Origin: Arctopsyche grandis
Lineage: Eukaryota; Arthropoda; Insecta; Trichoptera; Hydropsychidae
Reading direction: 5' to 3'
DNA: 64,000 nt
Assembly: GCF_051622035.1 (NCBI RefSeq)
Contig: NC_135357.1
Span: forward strand, 36,501,691-36,565,690
Of this stretch, positions 31,945-41,426 are shown piece after piece. The notes beneath the pieces are model-generated. The model did no database searches, was not told the origin of the DNA, and saw only the letters and a program-made list of their open reading frames with translations. The stretch's first letter is position 1; each line of letters begins with the position of its first letter. Both the position numbers and the translations under genes were made by a program.

Positions 31945-34900
31945 CTAAGCTACCGAAGTTGACGGAATTGAAGCTGCTGTTTCTCCTCCCTCTTGCTGAT
32001 CTTCCTTCCTGTCAAGTGGTCCTTGTGGTAGAATCGGCAATGGCGCCACTAGATGACTGGACCGACGAAACTCTCCGCTGGCAGTAAAGACGTCGACGAC
32101 TCGAACTCTGCCATCTGGTCCGGGATACAATTTAGTGACTCGACCCAAGACCCATCGGGTTGGCAGCATGTGTTCCTCCTTTAACAGGACCATTTGACCC
32201 ACACTCAGATTGTTGCTCGAGTCCTTCTTCCATTTGTGTCGTAACTGCAAAGAATGTAAATATTCCGCCGACCAACGTTTCCAAAATGCTGCTGTGGTCA
32301 ATTGTATCTGAAGCAGATTGGCATGGACATTAGTGTTATATTTAACCTCCATTGGAAGAGCGAGTAAGGATCTGCCAATTAAGAAATGTCCAGGTGTGAG
32401 GGGTAAAAGGTCTAGTGGATCCGAAGACAAGGGACTAAGAGGACGGGAATTCATGCAAGCTTCTATTTGAGTCAATACCGTACAAAATGATTCGAAATTT
32501 AAGGTGGTGGCCTTTAACACCTTGTTTAAATGAATCTTCATGGATTTAACCGCTGCTTCCCACAGCCCTCCCATGTGAGGCGCCCTTGGCGGGTTAAACT
32601 TCCAACGAATCCCTTCGGAGGCTACATACCGTAGTAGCTTCTCCTCATGAGGACGTTCGTAAATTAATTTTACTAAATTAACGAGTTCACGACTTGCACC
32701 GACAAAATTAGTAGCATTGTCGGAATATATCGTATTGGGCCTGCCACGTCTGGCTACGAATCTTCTTAAACAATTTAAGAAATTTGAACTCGTTAAGTCT
32801 CCGACAAGTTCCAAGTGAACTGCCTTACTGGAAAAACACACAAAGACACAAACGTAACCCTTAATTATCTTAGAATTCTTATTGCAACCACTCTTCACAG
32901 GAAAAGGTCCTGCGAAATCTATCCCCACATGACTGAAAGGAAAATTCGCAGTGGTACGTTCAAGCGGGAGTAATCCCATTAATCTATTGTGTGACAGTGG
33001 TTTATTTCTGAAACAAATGACACATGAACGCACCACTCCTTTGACAGTATTATGTCCGGCCAATGGCCAATAGGTCTGCCGCAATAACGACAGTAAGGCT
33101 TGAGTACCCAAGTGAATATATTTCAAGTGCGCATCTCGGACAATCATGTGTGTAAGTTTATGCTTATTTGACAAGATAATGGGTGACGTTGATAGAGTTG
33201 TTCCCAGAGGAAGTCTACTTCCAACACAAATTAAATTCTCGTGGAATAGAGGGGACAATTTAGCTAATTTACTGCTACTGGGAATTGGATGTCCCTTGCT
33301 CAGCAAACGATATTCCAATGGAAATGATTCCATTTGCGATAACCTTATCAAATTATTTAAAGCATCTTTTAATTCTAAAGCGGACGGTTCGTTATTTTCT
33401 TTAACGTTTAATTGTTTATTCCTTAGTGGCCGACGAACATATGATAAAACTCGAAGGAGTCTTGGAAGATGAGAATGTTTATCTATCCAATTATTTTCCC
33501 TCACAAGGGTAGCGTTAGTGACTACCCTTCTCTCTGGAAGATCTATTGTGATCTCAGGAGGTCTTCGAGGCCATCGTGATTCGTCTAATTTCAACCAACT
33601 AGGGCCGTCCCACCATAACGAATTATGATTTAATTCTGATGGTTGAGTCCCTCGAGAAATTAAATCTGCTGGATTGTCTGTAGAGGAGACATGGTACCAC
33701 TCAATGGGTTGAGATATTGATTGGATTTCGGCCACTCGATTGGCAACGAAGGTGGTCCATTTACATGACTCTCCTCTAATCCAATGCAATGCGACGGTTG
33801 AATCCGTCCAATAATATTTTTCATTAATATGAATTGTTAATTGGTCTATTGTTGACTTCATTAACTTTGATAATAACATAGCGGAGCACAGCTCTAAACG
33901 CGGAATAGTTACAAAATTGAGCGGAGCGACTCTCGAACGAGAACACACAAGATGACATTTGGAATTTCCCAATTGATCAGTACATTTTACATAAATACAA
34001 GCACCATAAGCTTTCTCGGATGCGTCACAAAATCCGTGTGCCTGTATATTAATGACATTATTTAGTATTATCAATCTAGGAATTTTATAAAATTTCATGA
34101 CTGTATTGGATAATTGACAATCTTTCCATTTTTTGAAGATTGTCTGAGGAATGAATTCATCCCAACCAATGGTTTGTTGCCAGACAGATTGCATTAATAT
34201 CTTATAATTAATTAACAATGGAGATAATAGTCCTAATGGGTCGAAGATCTGACTAATTACTGATAAAAAGTTTCTTTTTGTTATATTTTCAGTCTCGACT
34301 TCGGTTTGAACCTTAAATACAAAAACGTCTTCCCGCGGTTTCCAAAATAAACCTAAAGTTTTGTGTGATTCGTTAGAGAAGTTAAAATCTGAACAATCGT
34401 CAGCTTTAACATCCGTGATTATATCGGAGTTGTTCGATGTCCATTTGCTTAAGGGCATACCGGCTGATAATAATATGGTTTCCAGTTGAACCTTTAATAA
34501 TTTACCAGCTTCAATAGTATTAGTTCCCGTGAGCAAATCATCAACATAAAAATCACGTTCGATCACTTTACTAGCGATGGGATATTTGTTTCTATTCTCC
34601 TCTGCTAACTGATTTAGACATCTAGTAGCTAAAAATGGGGCTGAAGCAGTTCCGAATGTTACTGTATTAAGCTTGTAATGCTTGAATTTACTCTGGGGAT
34701 CTGTTCGCCAAATGATTCGTTGTACATTTTTATTTTTCTCTGCTATTTGAATCTGTCGGTACATCTGCTTAATATCCGCAGTAATCACGTATTTATGGAG
34801 TCGAAAGTTGAGTAGTAAACTTAACAAATCTGATTGGACACTAGGTCCCACCATCAAAATATTATTTAGTGAGATATTAGACGTTGTCTTTGCGGACGCA

Positions 34901-37206
34901 TCAAAAACTACACGATATTTAGTGGTAAGGCTAGACTCCTTAACCACGACGTGATGAGGTAAATAACAATGAACCTCATGTGCCTCCGGAGGTTCACACT
35001 CTGACATATGTCCTAAATTTATGTACTCTTCTAAAACTTTATTGTATTCCATTTTTAAATTATTATTGGCTAAAAAACGTCTTTCCAAAGTTTTGTGTCT
35101 TTTCTCCGCAATGTGCAATGAACTTCCTAATACTACCGGGGAATTTTTATATGGTAAAGCTACACAAAATCTACCGTTTTTATCTCGTGATGTGTGTGCT
35201 TGGAAATGTTCCTCACATCTTTTCTCCTCAAGAGATTGATGTTTTACCATAGGAACCTGGTCGATCATCCAAAAGTTTTGAATGTGACTGTCTAATTGAC
35301 TTAAGCCTATGTGGCTCTTCCCTGGAGCATTATTTACTTCGGGATATGGACCAACTATTGTCCATCCGAATTCGGTATCCTTTAAGATAGGCATACCTTT
35401 TCCTAACTGGATGGTTCCTGCTTTCATAGCATGAACGCAAATCTCGGCGCCGAGCAATAAATCGATTGGCGTCGGTTTATTCCAAAGGGGATCTGATAAC
35501 TTGATTCCCGCTGGTATTGAAATTAACTGTTGATCCAGTTTCACAGTTGGAATTTCGCCAGTAATTTCTGGTAATACCAAACACAACACTTTGGTTGAGT
35601 AATTAGTGGTTGAAGACCTTATGGTCACCTTGGTGATGTGACGAATGCTACTTTCTTGATTAGCGATACCTACAATTTTTTGAGAGATTTTCTCTAATTT
35701 GAAGTTATTCTTCTTAGCGAAAGATGTGGTAACATAGTTGACTTGTGAGCCGGAATCTAATAATGTGCGACCCTTAACGACCGTTCCATTGGACGTTATA
35801 ATGTCTACTTGTACCGTCGGTAAAATTATCTCCCTTTGAGAGAAATGAGTAGAATGAGCATTAATTGACTTCCTTCCCGTATTATTGGAACTAAATGTAT
35901 CGTCCTGATGCAACAAAGTATGATGGTTTTGTTTGCACCTTAAGCAATTATAGTTAGACTTGCAATTTGTTATCTTATGCGATGAATTTAAACATTTAAA
36001 ACACATGTTATTAGATTTAACGAATTCATTTCTTTCCATACTGGATTTTGCTTTGAATTTATCACATTTGCCTATGAAATGATTATTTCGACAGAATGCG
36101 CATGCGTTTACCTTGCTTGATGGGTTTTTGTTCGCGACATGAGTTCTCATGATTCTTTGACGACTATGAGGGAATTCCTTCACCGTAGTTACAGATGCAG
36201 TAGATTGTAATACATTACATCTATTCTGCAAGAATGTCTCTAAACTTTCATATGGTGGCATTTCTCTGCTAACCAGCGATATTTCCCAGTCTCTTACTAG
36301 ATTAAAAGGTAATTTCCTTAGAACTAAACATGTTACCCATGGATCTAAAATTTCTCTCGCGTAACCCAACGATTCAATGTTTTTAATACACACTGTTACC
36401 TGATTCAATAGATTTCTCAATTCGATATGTGATTCTCTTGTGATTAATTTTAAGTCACAAAGTGAATTAATCCTAGTTTTGAGATTAAGTCTTGGTAAAT
36501 TATATTGCTTGTCTAAAATACTCCAAGCTATTTCGTAATTGTCTGAGCTAATATCTAAACCTGATACAGCTGCCAAAGCGGGACCGATTAAGGATTGATG
36601 CAAATATTGCAATTTCGTGACATTCGAATATTCCGTTTTGTTTCCTATTATATTCTTAAAAGCTTGTTGAAACGATTGCCATTCAGATGGATCTCCCTGA
36701 AATGTGGGAATGGTTAACGTCGGTAACTTATCTCTAGCAAATTTAATTGTTGCTTGCTCTACCTTCAGTTTACAATCTTGAATGGATTGTCTCTCTAATG
36801 CTGCTTTAAGATTTTGAATTGTCATTGTGATTATGTAGAACTCTTCGTCTATTTGATCCGCCTGCTCTATATCTGTGATGTTGTCTAAATACTCATAATG
36901 GAGTTTTTGGAGATAGTCGTATGCTTTTTCAATAAATTGATACTGTCCTTCATTTATTTCGGAGATTCTGTCTATTTTCTCCTGTAGTCTTTTAAACGCG
37001 CCCGAATACCTTAATTCTATTGACGTCATTGTAACTTCTACTTTATTTTCTTTCGCTAATGTTTTTATCGATTGAGTCTGACTTCGAGTCTGATGTATTC
37101 TAGAGCTTGACCTGTCTCTAATAGGTTCTACGTCCCTAGTTGGATTTCGACCTTTATGCGACTGGGAAGTCGAAGCTTCTATTTCCTCGTTTTCAGCACT
37201 TGACAT
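31945..37206 (-). CDS. BEL/Pao gag-pol polyprotein
   Basis: This is a single open frame of 1,753 residues, typical of BEL/Pao, where gag and pol share one frame. The N-terminal gag has a DUF1759-like region (about 160-320), and zinc knuckles follow (CAFCRNNHFIGKC and CFKCLNSSHKITNC, about 370-420). The aspartic protease has LLDSGSQ near 484. The reverse transcriptase has FYVDDLL near 886 (YVDD as usual in the family). RNase H has FCDASE near 1060. The integrase has an HHCC region and a catalytic core with VGIDFAGPF near 1424 and YSDNATNF near 1497. A DUF5641-like C-terminal segment (LPTRWVLGRV) completes the polyprotein. No envelope follows. The frame appears whole. Confidence 0.95.
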   Translation of the reverse strand: MSSAENEEIEASTSQSHKGRNPTRDVEPIRDRSSSRIHQTRSQTQSIKTLAKENKVEVTMTSIELRYSGAFKRLQEKIDRISEINEGQYQFIEKAYDYLQKLHYEYLDNITDIEQADQIDEEFYIITMTIQNLKAALERQSIQDCKLKVEQATIKFARDKLPTLTIPTFQGDPSEWQSFQQAFKNIIGNKTEYSNVTKLQYLHQSLIGPALAAVSGLDISSDNYEIAWSILDKQYNLPRLNLKTRINSLCDLKLITRESHIELRNLLNQVTVCIKNIESLGYAREILDPWVTCLVLRKLPFNLVRDWEISLVSREMPPYESLETFLQNRCNVLQSTASVTTVKEFPHSRQRIMRTHVANKNPSSKVNACAFCRNNHFIGKCDKFKAKSSMERNEFVKSNNMCFKCLNSSHKITNCKSNYNCLRCKQNHHTLLHQDDTFSSNNTGRKSINAHSTHFSQREIILPTVQVDIITSNGTVVKGRTLLDSGSQVNYVTTSFAKKNNFKLEKISQKIVGIANQESSIRHITKVTIRSSTTNYSTKVLCLVLPEITGEIPTVKLDQQLISIPAGIKLSDPLWNKPTPIDLLLGAEICVHAMKAGTIQLGKGMPILKDTEFGWTIVGPYPEVNNAPGKSHIGLSQLDSHIQNFWMIDQVPMVKHQSLEEKRCEEHFQAHTSRDKNGRFCVALPYKNSPVVLGSSLHIAEKRHKTLERRFLANNNLKMEYNKVLEEYINLGHMSECEPPEAHEVHCYLPHHVVVKESSLTTKYRVVFDASAKTTSNISLNNILMVGPSVQSDLLSLLLNFRLHKYVITADIKQMYRQIQIAEKNKNVQRIIWRTDPQSKFKHYKLNTVTFGTASAPFLATRCLNQLAEENRNKYPIASKVIERDFYVDDLLTGTNTIEAGKLLKVQLETILLSAGMPLSKWTSNNSDIITDVKADDCSDFNFSNESHKTLGLFWKPREDVFVFKVQTEVETENITKRNFLSVISQIFDPLGLLSPLLINYKILMQSVWQQTIGWDEFIPQTIFKKWKDCQLSNTVMKFYKIPRLIILNNVINIQAHGFCDASEKAYGACIYVKCTDQLGNSKCHLVCSRSRVAPLNFVTIPRLELCSAMLLSKLMKSTIDQLTIHINEKYYWTDSTVALHWIRGESCKWTTFVANRVAEIQSISQPIEWYHVSSTDNPADLISRGTQPSELNHNSLWWDGPSWLKLDESRWPRRPPEITIDLPERRVVTNATLVRENNWIDKHSHLPRLLRVLSYVRRPLRNKQLNVKENNEPSALELKDALNNLIRLSQMESFPLEYRLLSKGHPIPSSSKLAKLSPLFHENLICVGSRLPLGTTLSTSPIILSNKHKLTHMIVRDAHLKYIHLGTQALLSLLRQTYWPLAGHNTVKGVVRSCVICFRNKPLSHNRLMGLLPLERTTANFPFSHVGIDFAGPFPVKSGCNKNSKIIKGYVCVFVCFSSKAVHLELVGDLTSSNFLNCLRRFVARRGRPNTIYSDNATNFVGASRELVNLVKLIYERPHEEKLLRYVASEGIRWKFNPPRAPHMGGLWEAAVKSMKIHLNKVLKATTLNFESFCTVLTQIEACMNSRPLSPLSSDPLDLLPLTPGHFLIGRSLLALPMEVKYNTNVHANLLQIQLTTAAFWKRWSAEYLHSLQLRHKWKKDSSNNLSVGQMVLLKEEHMLPTRWVLGRVTKLYPGPDGRVRVVDVFTASGEFRRSSHLVAPLPILPQGPLDRKEDQQEGGETAASIPSTSVA

Positions 37207-38446
37207 TTGTTTCAGAAAGTTGCACTATTTCGTCTCATAAATACAGTTATTCTCTACTATAGCTGTCAATTGAACTATTCGTAGAGATAAGGTAATAATA
37301 TTCAATGATTCACCGTGAATCTTAATATTCTACTTTAACTATTATCACCAGAATCTATCCAACATATTTTGGAAGAAATAACAACCCTAAATTGGTGGGT
37401 GCTTGATTTAAACCACTTTGGGGCTACAAGTCTTGTGATTTATTTTAAATCACCACTGTTTCATCACACATTATGAAACAAAGAGATCTACCGATGTATG
37501 AATATGCCGGTATGTACTTGATTTAATCCACTTTGGGGCTACAAGTGTAATTCCACATTTATCGTGGAAGGGGGGGGGGGGGAGGGTGTTTCTACACACA
37601 TTAAGAAACAAAGATCTACCGATATGAATATACCGGTATGTACTTGGTTTAAGCCACTTTGGGGCTACAAGTGTAATTCCACATTTATTGTGGAAGGGGG
37701 AGGGGGGAGAAAGTTTCTACACACATTAAGAAACAAAGAGATCTGCCGGTATATGAATATACCGGTATGTACTTGGTTTAAGCCACTTTGGGGCTACAAG
37801 TATAATTCCACATTTATTGTGGAAGGGGGAGGGGGGAGAAAGTTTCTACACACATTAAGAAACAAAGAGATCTGCCGGTATATGAATATACCGGTATGTA
37901 CTTGGTTTAAGCCACTTTGGGGCTACAAGTATAATTCCCCACGTGCTTTGCTAATTTTACACTACATCTGATTTTACACTTTTAATACGAAATTCGATGC
38001 GACCGATGAAACATTCCTTCGTAGCGCGATATTATTTTATACAATCGCGTTAATTAATTGTTATACTTTAAAACATATTTTAAAAACTGACCTACCCACA
38101 TGATTGCCTTTTGAACAGATTGCCTGAGATTGAATACATTCACTTACTTGAATATCCTTTACGATGTTTATGTGATCGTTCCGATAATTTTGGATTACCT
38201 CTGTGTCCCATGCGTCTTTGTAGGTTATGTTTTTATTTATATATTTTCTGCGTCAATCACGCGGTCATGTATCTCTGTATATCAATCAATATATTGCTGA
38301 AATAGAAGCAAACATGTTATTAGTATTGGAAAGGTATGGATAGTAACAAAGGAACGATACCGATTTCTTAATTGACATCCATTTTTTCTCGACCACGTTT
38401 TTTCCTATTGGTTTGTCCGTTTGGTGTTGTGGCCTAGGTTACTGGT
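37207..38446 (-). other. BEL/Pao 5' leader
   Basis: About 1.24 kb lies between the primer-binding site and the polyprotein ATG. It is AT-rich and non-coding as far as I can tell. It contains a minisatellite (37402-37940) with G-rich tracts. It is unusually long for a leader. Confidence 0.75.
37402..37940. repeat. Minisatellite, about 4.3 units of 116-129 bp
   Basis: CCACTTTGGGGCTACAAG recurs at about 37412, 37528, 37654, 37783 and 37912. The last two spacings are 129. Each unit carries a purine tract (GGAAGGGGGAGGGGGGAG type) and a small inverted repeat (CCGGTATATGAATATACCGG). The last units are nearly identical, the first more diverged. Confidence 0.9.
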
Positions 38447-38464
38447 ATCCGGTTCGAAGGACCA
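38447..38464 (-). other. BEL/Pao primer-binding site (tRNA-Tyr type)
   Basis: On the minus strand TGGTCCTTCGAACCGGAT starts three bases after the 5' LTR. It is complementary, with few mismatches, to the 3' end of tRNA-Tyr as I recall it (...CTCGAAGGACCA). Confidence 0.7.
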
Positions 38465-38467
38465 TCA

Positions 38468-38697
38468 TGGAAAAGACTTCGATAATGGTTTGATGTAGTT
38501 TATTGAAATGTAAAATTTGCACGTGGTGGTTCAGCGGAGCGTACGGAACACAAGTTGTCCGTACGCCGTCTGCTCGCTGACTCTGTCGACCGTCGCGTAT
38601 TTCCGCTTGGGCCGACACTAATGCCAACTCGTCAATAATGCCAATCGACAATCAGTTAATAAGACTGTTTGCCACACGTCATTACAAAGTCGGAACA
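38468..38697 (-). repeat. BEL/Pao 5' LTR
   Basis: This 230-bp LTR matches the copy at 25713-25942. Confidence 0.92.
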
Positions 38698-38732
38698 ATA
38701 TATATTTACAGATTAATTCTATCTATCCTAGT

Positions 38733-41426
38733 TTAGCCTATACCCATCTTCAAGATGTCGATGGGCCTTTGATTGATCGTGAGTTTGGTCTCACCGAGGG
38801 AATTTATAAGAGGGTTGTCTATCTTGCCGAGAGACTTGAAGTAGTTCACGGCAAGTTTGTGTACGTGTTTGTCAAGGTGGTCAATGTTTAGGTCATTGTG
38901 AATTATAGTGTTTCTTGTGTACCAGTCGTAGTTGCCCGCGGCACGCAAGAATTTGTTTTGAACTGTCTGTAGTTTGAGTATGGATGTGTTGGAGATGGTA
39001 GTGTGAGCCCACACGGGGCTCGCGTACGTGATTTGTGGGCGGATGATAGATTTATACAGCAAGCACTTGTTTTTAAGCGAGAGCTTGCTGTTGGGTTTGC
39101 ATAGTGGGTAAAGCTTTGACGCAACTGCCCTAGCTCTGCGCACCGCGTTAGTGATGTGGGGTCTCCAGGTTAATTTGCGGTCGATTATTACCCCCAGGTA
39201 GCGGGTAGACGTGGTCCAGTTGACTGGTTGGTCGTTTATAATGACTGGCTTGGCTGGTTTGCACCGTTTTTTGCGTCTGGAGAAGAATATTGCCTGACTT
39301 TTATCCGGGTTGATTTTCATCAGCCATTTATCGTACCACGCTACCAGTTGGTCCGAGTACTTCTGGAGGGCGAGTGAGACTCCCTTGGGGCCGACTGAGC
39401 TCGCTAAGATGGCCGTGTCATCGGCGTACTGTGCGATGTTTGTGTACCTATGTGTAGGAGTGGGTATGTCGTGTGTGTAAAGGTTGAATAGTGTGGGGCC
39501 GAGGATGGAGCCTTGGGGTACGCCAGCGGAGATGCCTCGCTGAGTTGAAATGCGGTCCTTGAGTTTGACCTGAAATCTCCTTTCTCTTAGGAAGGATGCG
39601 ATGGATCGTATTGAGTGGGGGGTGATGTTGGCAGCAATCATTTTGTAAAGGAGGCCAGAGTGCCAGACTTTATCGAAAGCTTTGGAAATGTCTAGGAAGA
39701 TTGCTCCAGTAGACATGTTGTGGTCGAAGCCGTCTATAACGGTTTCAACAACTCTGTGAATCTGGTGAACGGCAGAATGTTGGGGTCTAAAACCAAATTG
39801 TGTTTTGGGAAGAAGGTCAATTTTTGCGATTTCGCTGTTGAGATTTGAGATTAGGATCCGTTCCAGGATCTTACTCAGTGAGGATAGCAAGCTGATTGGT
39901 CGGTAACTTGTTGCGAGGGAGGGGTTCGAGTAGGGTTTTATGATGAGAATGACATTAGCGAGTTTCCATTGACTCGGAAAATAGCAGATTCTGTTGGTGG
40001 CATTTAGTATAGCTGTGAGTGCAGCGATGGCTTTTTGAGGGAGTTCTTTTAGAGCTTTGTTGGAGATTCCGTCAGGGCCAGGGGCCTTTTTGGCGGCGAT
40101 GCTTTTGATAATATTTAGGACTTTAAGCGGCGAAGTGGCGACAATGGGTACTGGGGCTGGGTTTTCGAGGTAGCTATTGACGGAGCTTTCAACCATTTGG
40201 CAAAAGTCGCTTTGCAGATTAGAGTTTGAGAGCGAGAATTGGTCCTGGAGACTGTCGGCTAGGGCTTCCGCTTTATCGGCGGTGGAGTAGACAAAATTAT
40301 CTCCAACTTTGATCCTGTCGATCCTATTGCCGTTGCTTCTGAAGATTTTTGACAGTTTCCAGAAACCGTTATGTCCGTCTTCTAGCGCTCTGAGTTTGGT
40401 ATCCCAGTTGTCGTTTCGTAGTTGCCACAAGGCGTTTTTAACGTCTTGTTGAAGTCTGTTCATTCGCTGTTTGAGGATTGGGTCCTTATTTCTTTGGAAT
40501 GCCTTCCTAGCTCTATTCTTAAGGCGAATAAGATCGCGGATGTCGGGTGGTAAAGCTTGCGGGTGCAGGGGAGAGTGGGGAGTGGTGGTGGTGCTGGCTT
40601 CTAGGGCTGACTGTATTTCGTCAGTGAGTACGTTAATAGCCGAGTCTATCTCTTGGGTGGTGTGAATCGAGTGGGGGTAAGTGACGGTGTGATGAAGGAG
40701 AGTTGAGAATTTCTCCCAAGATATGGTACTTCGGAGGATGGGGTTTATAGTTACGGGGGTGTTGGTGAGTTCTAGTATGACCGGGTGATGGTCGGAAGAG
40801 AGATCATTTACTACAGTCAAGGACTGCGCACCTGGAAAATTTTGAGTAAGAACGATGTCTAAGATATCAGGTCTACCTTTGAAGTTAATGGGGATTCTTG
40901 TGGGTTCATCTGGGGCCGTGACGGAGACTTTTGGGCTTGAGAGTTGGGAATAACTAAGGAGAATTTTCCCATTATTGTTAGTGGCTCGACTGTTCCATCT
41001 GGAATGTTTGGCGTTAAGGTCGCCTGCGGCAATGGTGGCTTTGTTGGTGTTGAATATGTTGTCTAAGTCGGTGGTGACTAAGTGTTGATTTGGAGGGTTG
41101 TAGACTGCGTGGAGGATGAGTGGGGTGCCGGTGTTGGTCCAAACTTCTACCGACGTCAGTTCTATTCCTGTGGTGATCGGCCGCGGGGCCAAGTTGTGTT
41201 GGATCGTGTGTTTGATGAATATGGCAGTGCCGCCGGCGGCTTTGCCTATTCTGTCGTTTCTGTATGTAGTGTAGTTTGAGAAGTGTAGTCTATTACCGGG
41301 TTTGAGCCAAGTTTCGTTTACTAGTGCGATATCAATGGAGTGTTGGAGCAGAAATTGCTCGAATTCGACACGCTTGCAGAGTATGCTGCAAGCGTTCCAG
41401 TAAACGATCTTGAGGTAACAAGTCAT
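38733..41426 (-). CDS. LINE-B ORF2: endonuclease and reverse transcriptase
   Basis: This is an uninterrupted 897-residue protein with APE-type endonuclease (NETW, AAGDLNAKHSRW, SSDHHPV) followed by reverse transcriptase (FLDISKAFDKVWH, YADDTAIL) and no RNase H. It has the same length as the LINE-A ORF2 and looks about 97% identical to it by eye, although the 3' UTR and ORF1 of LINE-B are clearly different. It starts at the ATG in ATGA, overlapping the ORF1 stop. The BEL/Pao insertion lies downstream in the 3' UTR, so the coding part is untouched. Confidence 0.95.
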   Translation of the reverse strand: MTCYLKIVYWNACSILCKRVEFEQFLLQHSIDIALVNETWLKPGNRLHFSNYTTYRNDRIGKAAGGTAIFIKHTIQHNLAPRPITTGIELTSVEVWTNTGTPLILHAVYNPPNQHLVTTDLDNIFNTNKATIAAGDLNAKHSRWNSRATNNNGKILLSYSQLSSPKVSVTAPDEPTRIPINFKGRPDILDIVLTQNFPGAQSLTVVNDLSSDHHPVILELTNTPVTINPILRSTISWEKFSTLLHHTVTYPHSIHTTQEIDSAINVLTDEIQSALEASTTTTPHSPLHPQALPPDIRDLIRLKNRARKAFQRNKDPILKQRMNRLQQDVKNALWQLRNDNWDTKLRALEDGHNGFWKLSKIFRSNGNRIDRIKVGDNFVYSTADKAEALADSLQDQFSLSNSNLQSDFCQMVESSVNSYLENPAPVPIVATSPLKVLNIIKSIAAKKAPGPDGISNKALKELPQKAIAALTAILNATNRICYFPSQWKLANVILIIKPYSNPSLATSYRPISLLSSLSKILERILISNLNSEIAKIDLLPKTQFGFRPQHSAVHQIHRVVETVIDGFDHNMSTGAIFLDISKAFDKVWHSGLLYKMIAANITPHSIRSIASFLRERRFQVKLKDRISTQRGISAGVPQGSILGPTLFNLYTHDIPTPTHRYTNIAQYADDTAILASSVGPKGVSLALQKYSDQLVAWYDKWLMKINPDKSQAIFFSRRKKRCKPAKPVIINDQPVNWTTSTRYLGVIIDRKLTWRPHITNAVRRARAVASKLYPLCKPNSKLSLKNKCLLYKSIIRPQITYASPVWAHTTISNTSILKLQTVQNKFLRAAGNYDWYTRNTIIHNDLNIDHLDKHVHKLAVNYFKSLGKIDNPLINSLGETKLTINQRPIDILKMGIG

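Larger units (their letters stand above)
25713..38697 (-). mobile_element. BEL/Pao LTR retrotransposon, holding Gypsy-1 copy 2
   Basis: 230-bp LTRs lie at 38468-38697 (5') and 25713-25942 (3'); they look identical by eye. The target duplication is ATATA (25708-25712 and 38698-38702) within the LINE-B 3' UTR. Without the Gypsy-1 insertion the element is about 8.0 kb. It has one long polyprotein frame, a tRNA-Tyr-type primer site and a leader with a minisatellite. It looks whole apart from the Gypsy insertion in its 3' non-coding part, and looks young. Confidence 0.95.

Noticed and set aside
37402-37940. CRISPR-like array
   Set aside because: Units are contiguous and about 129 bp with no unique spacers, inside a retrotransposon leader of a eukaryote.
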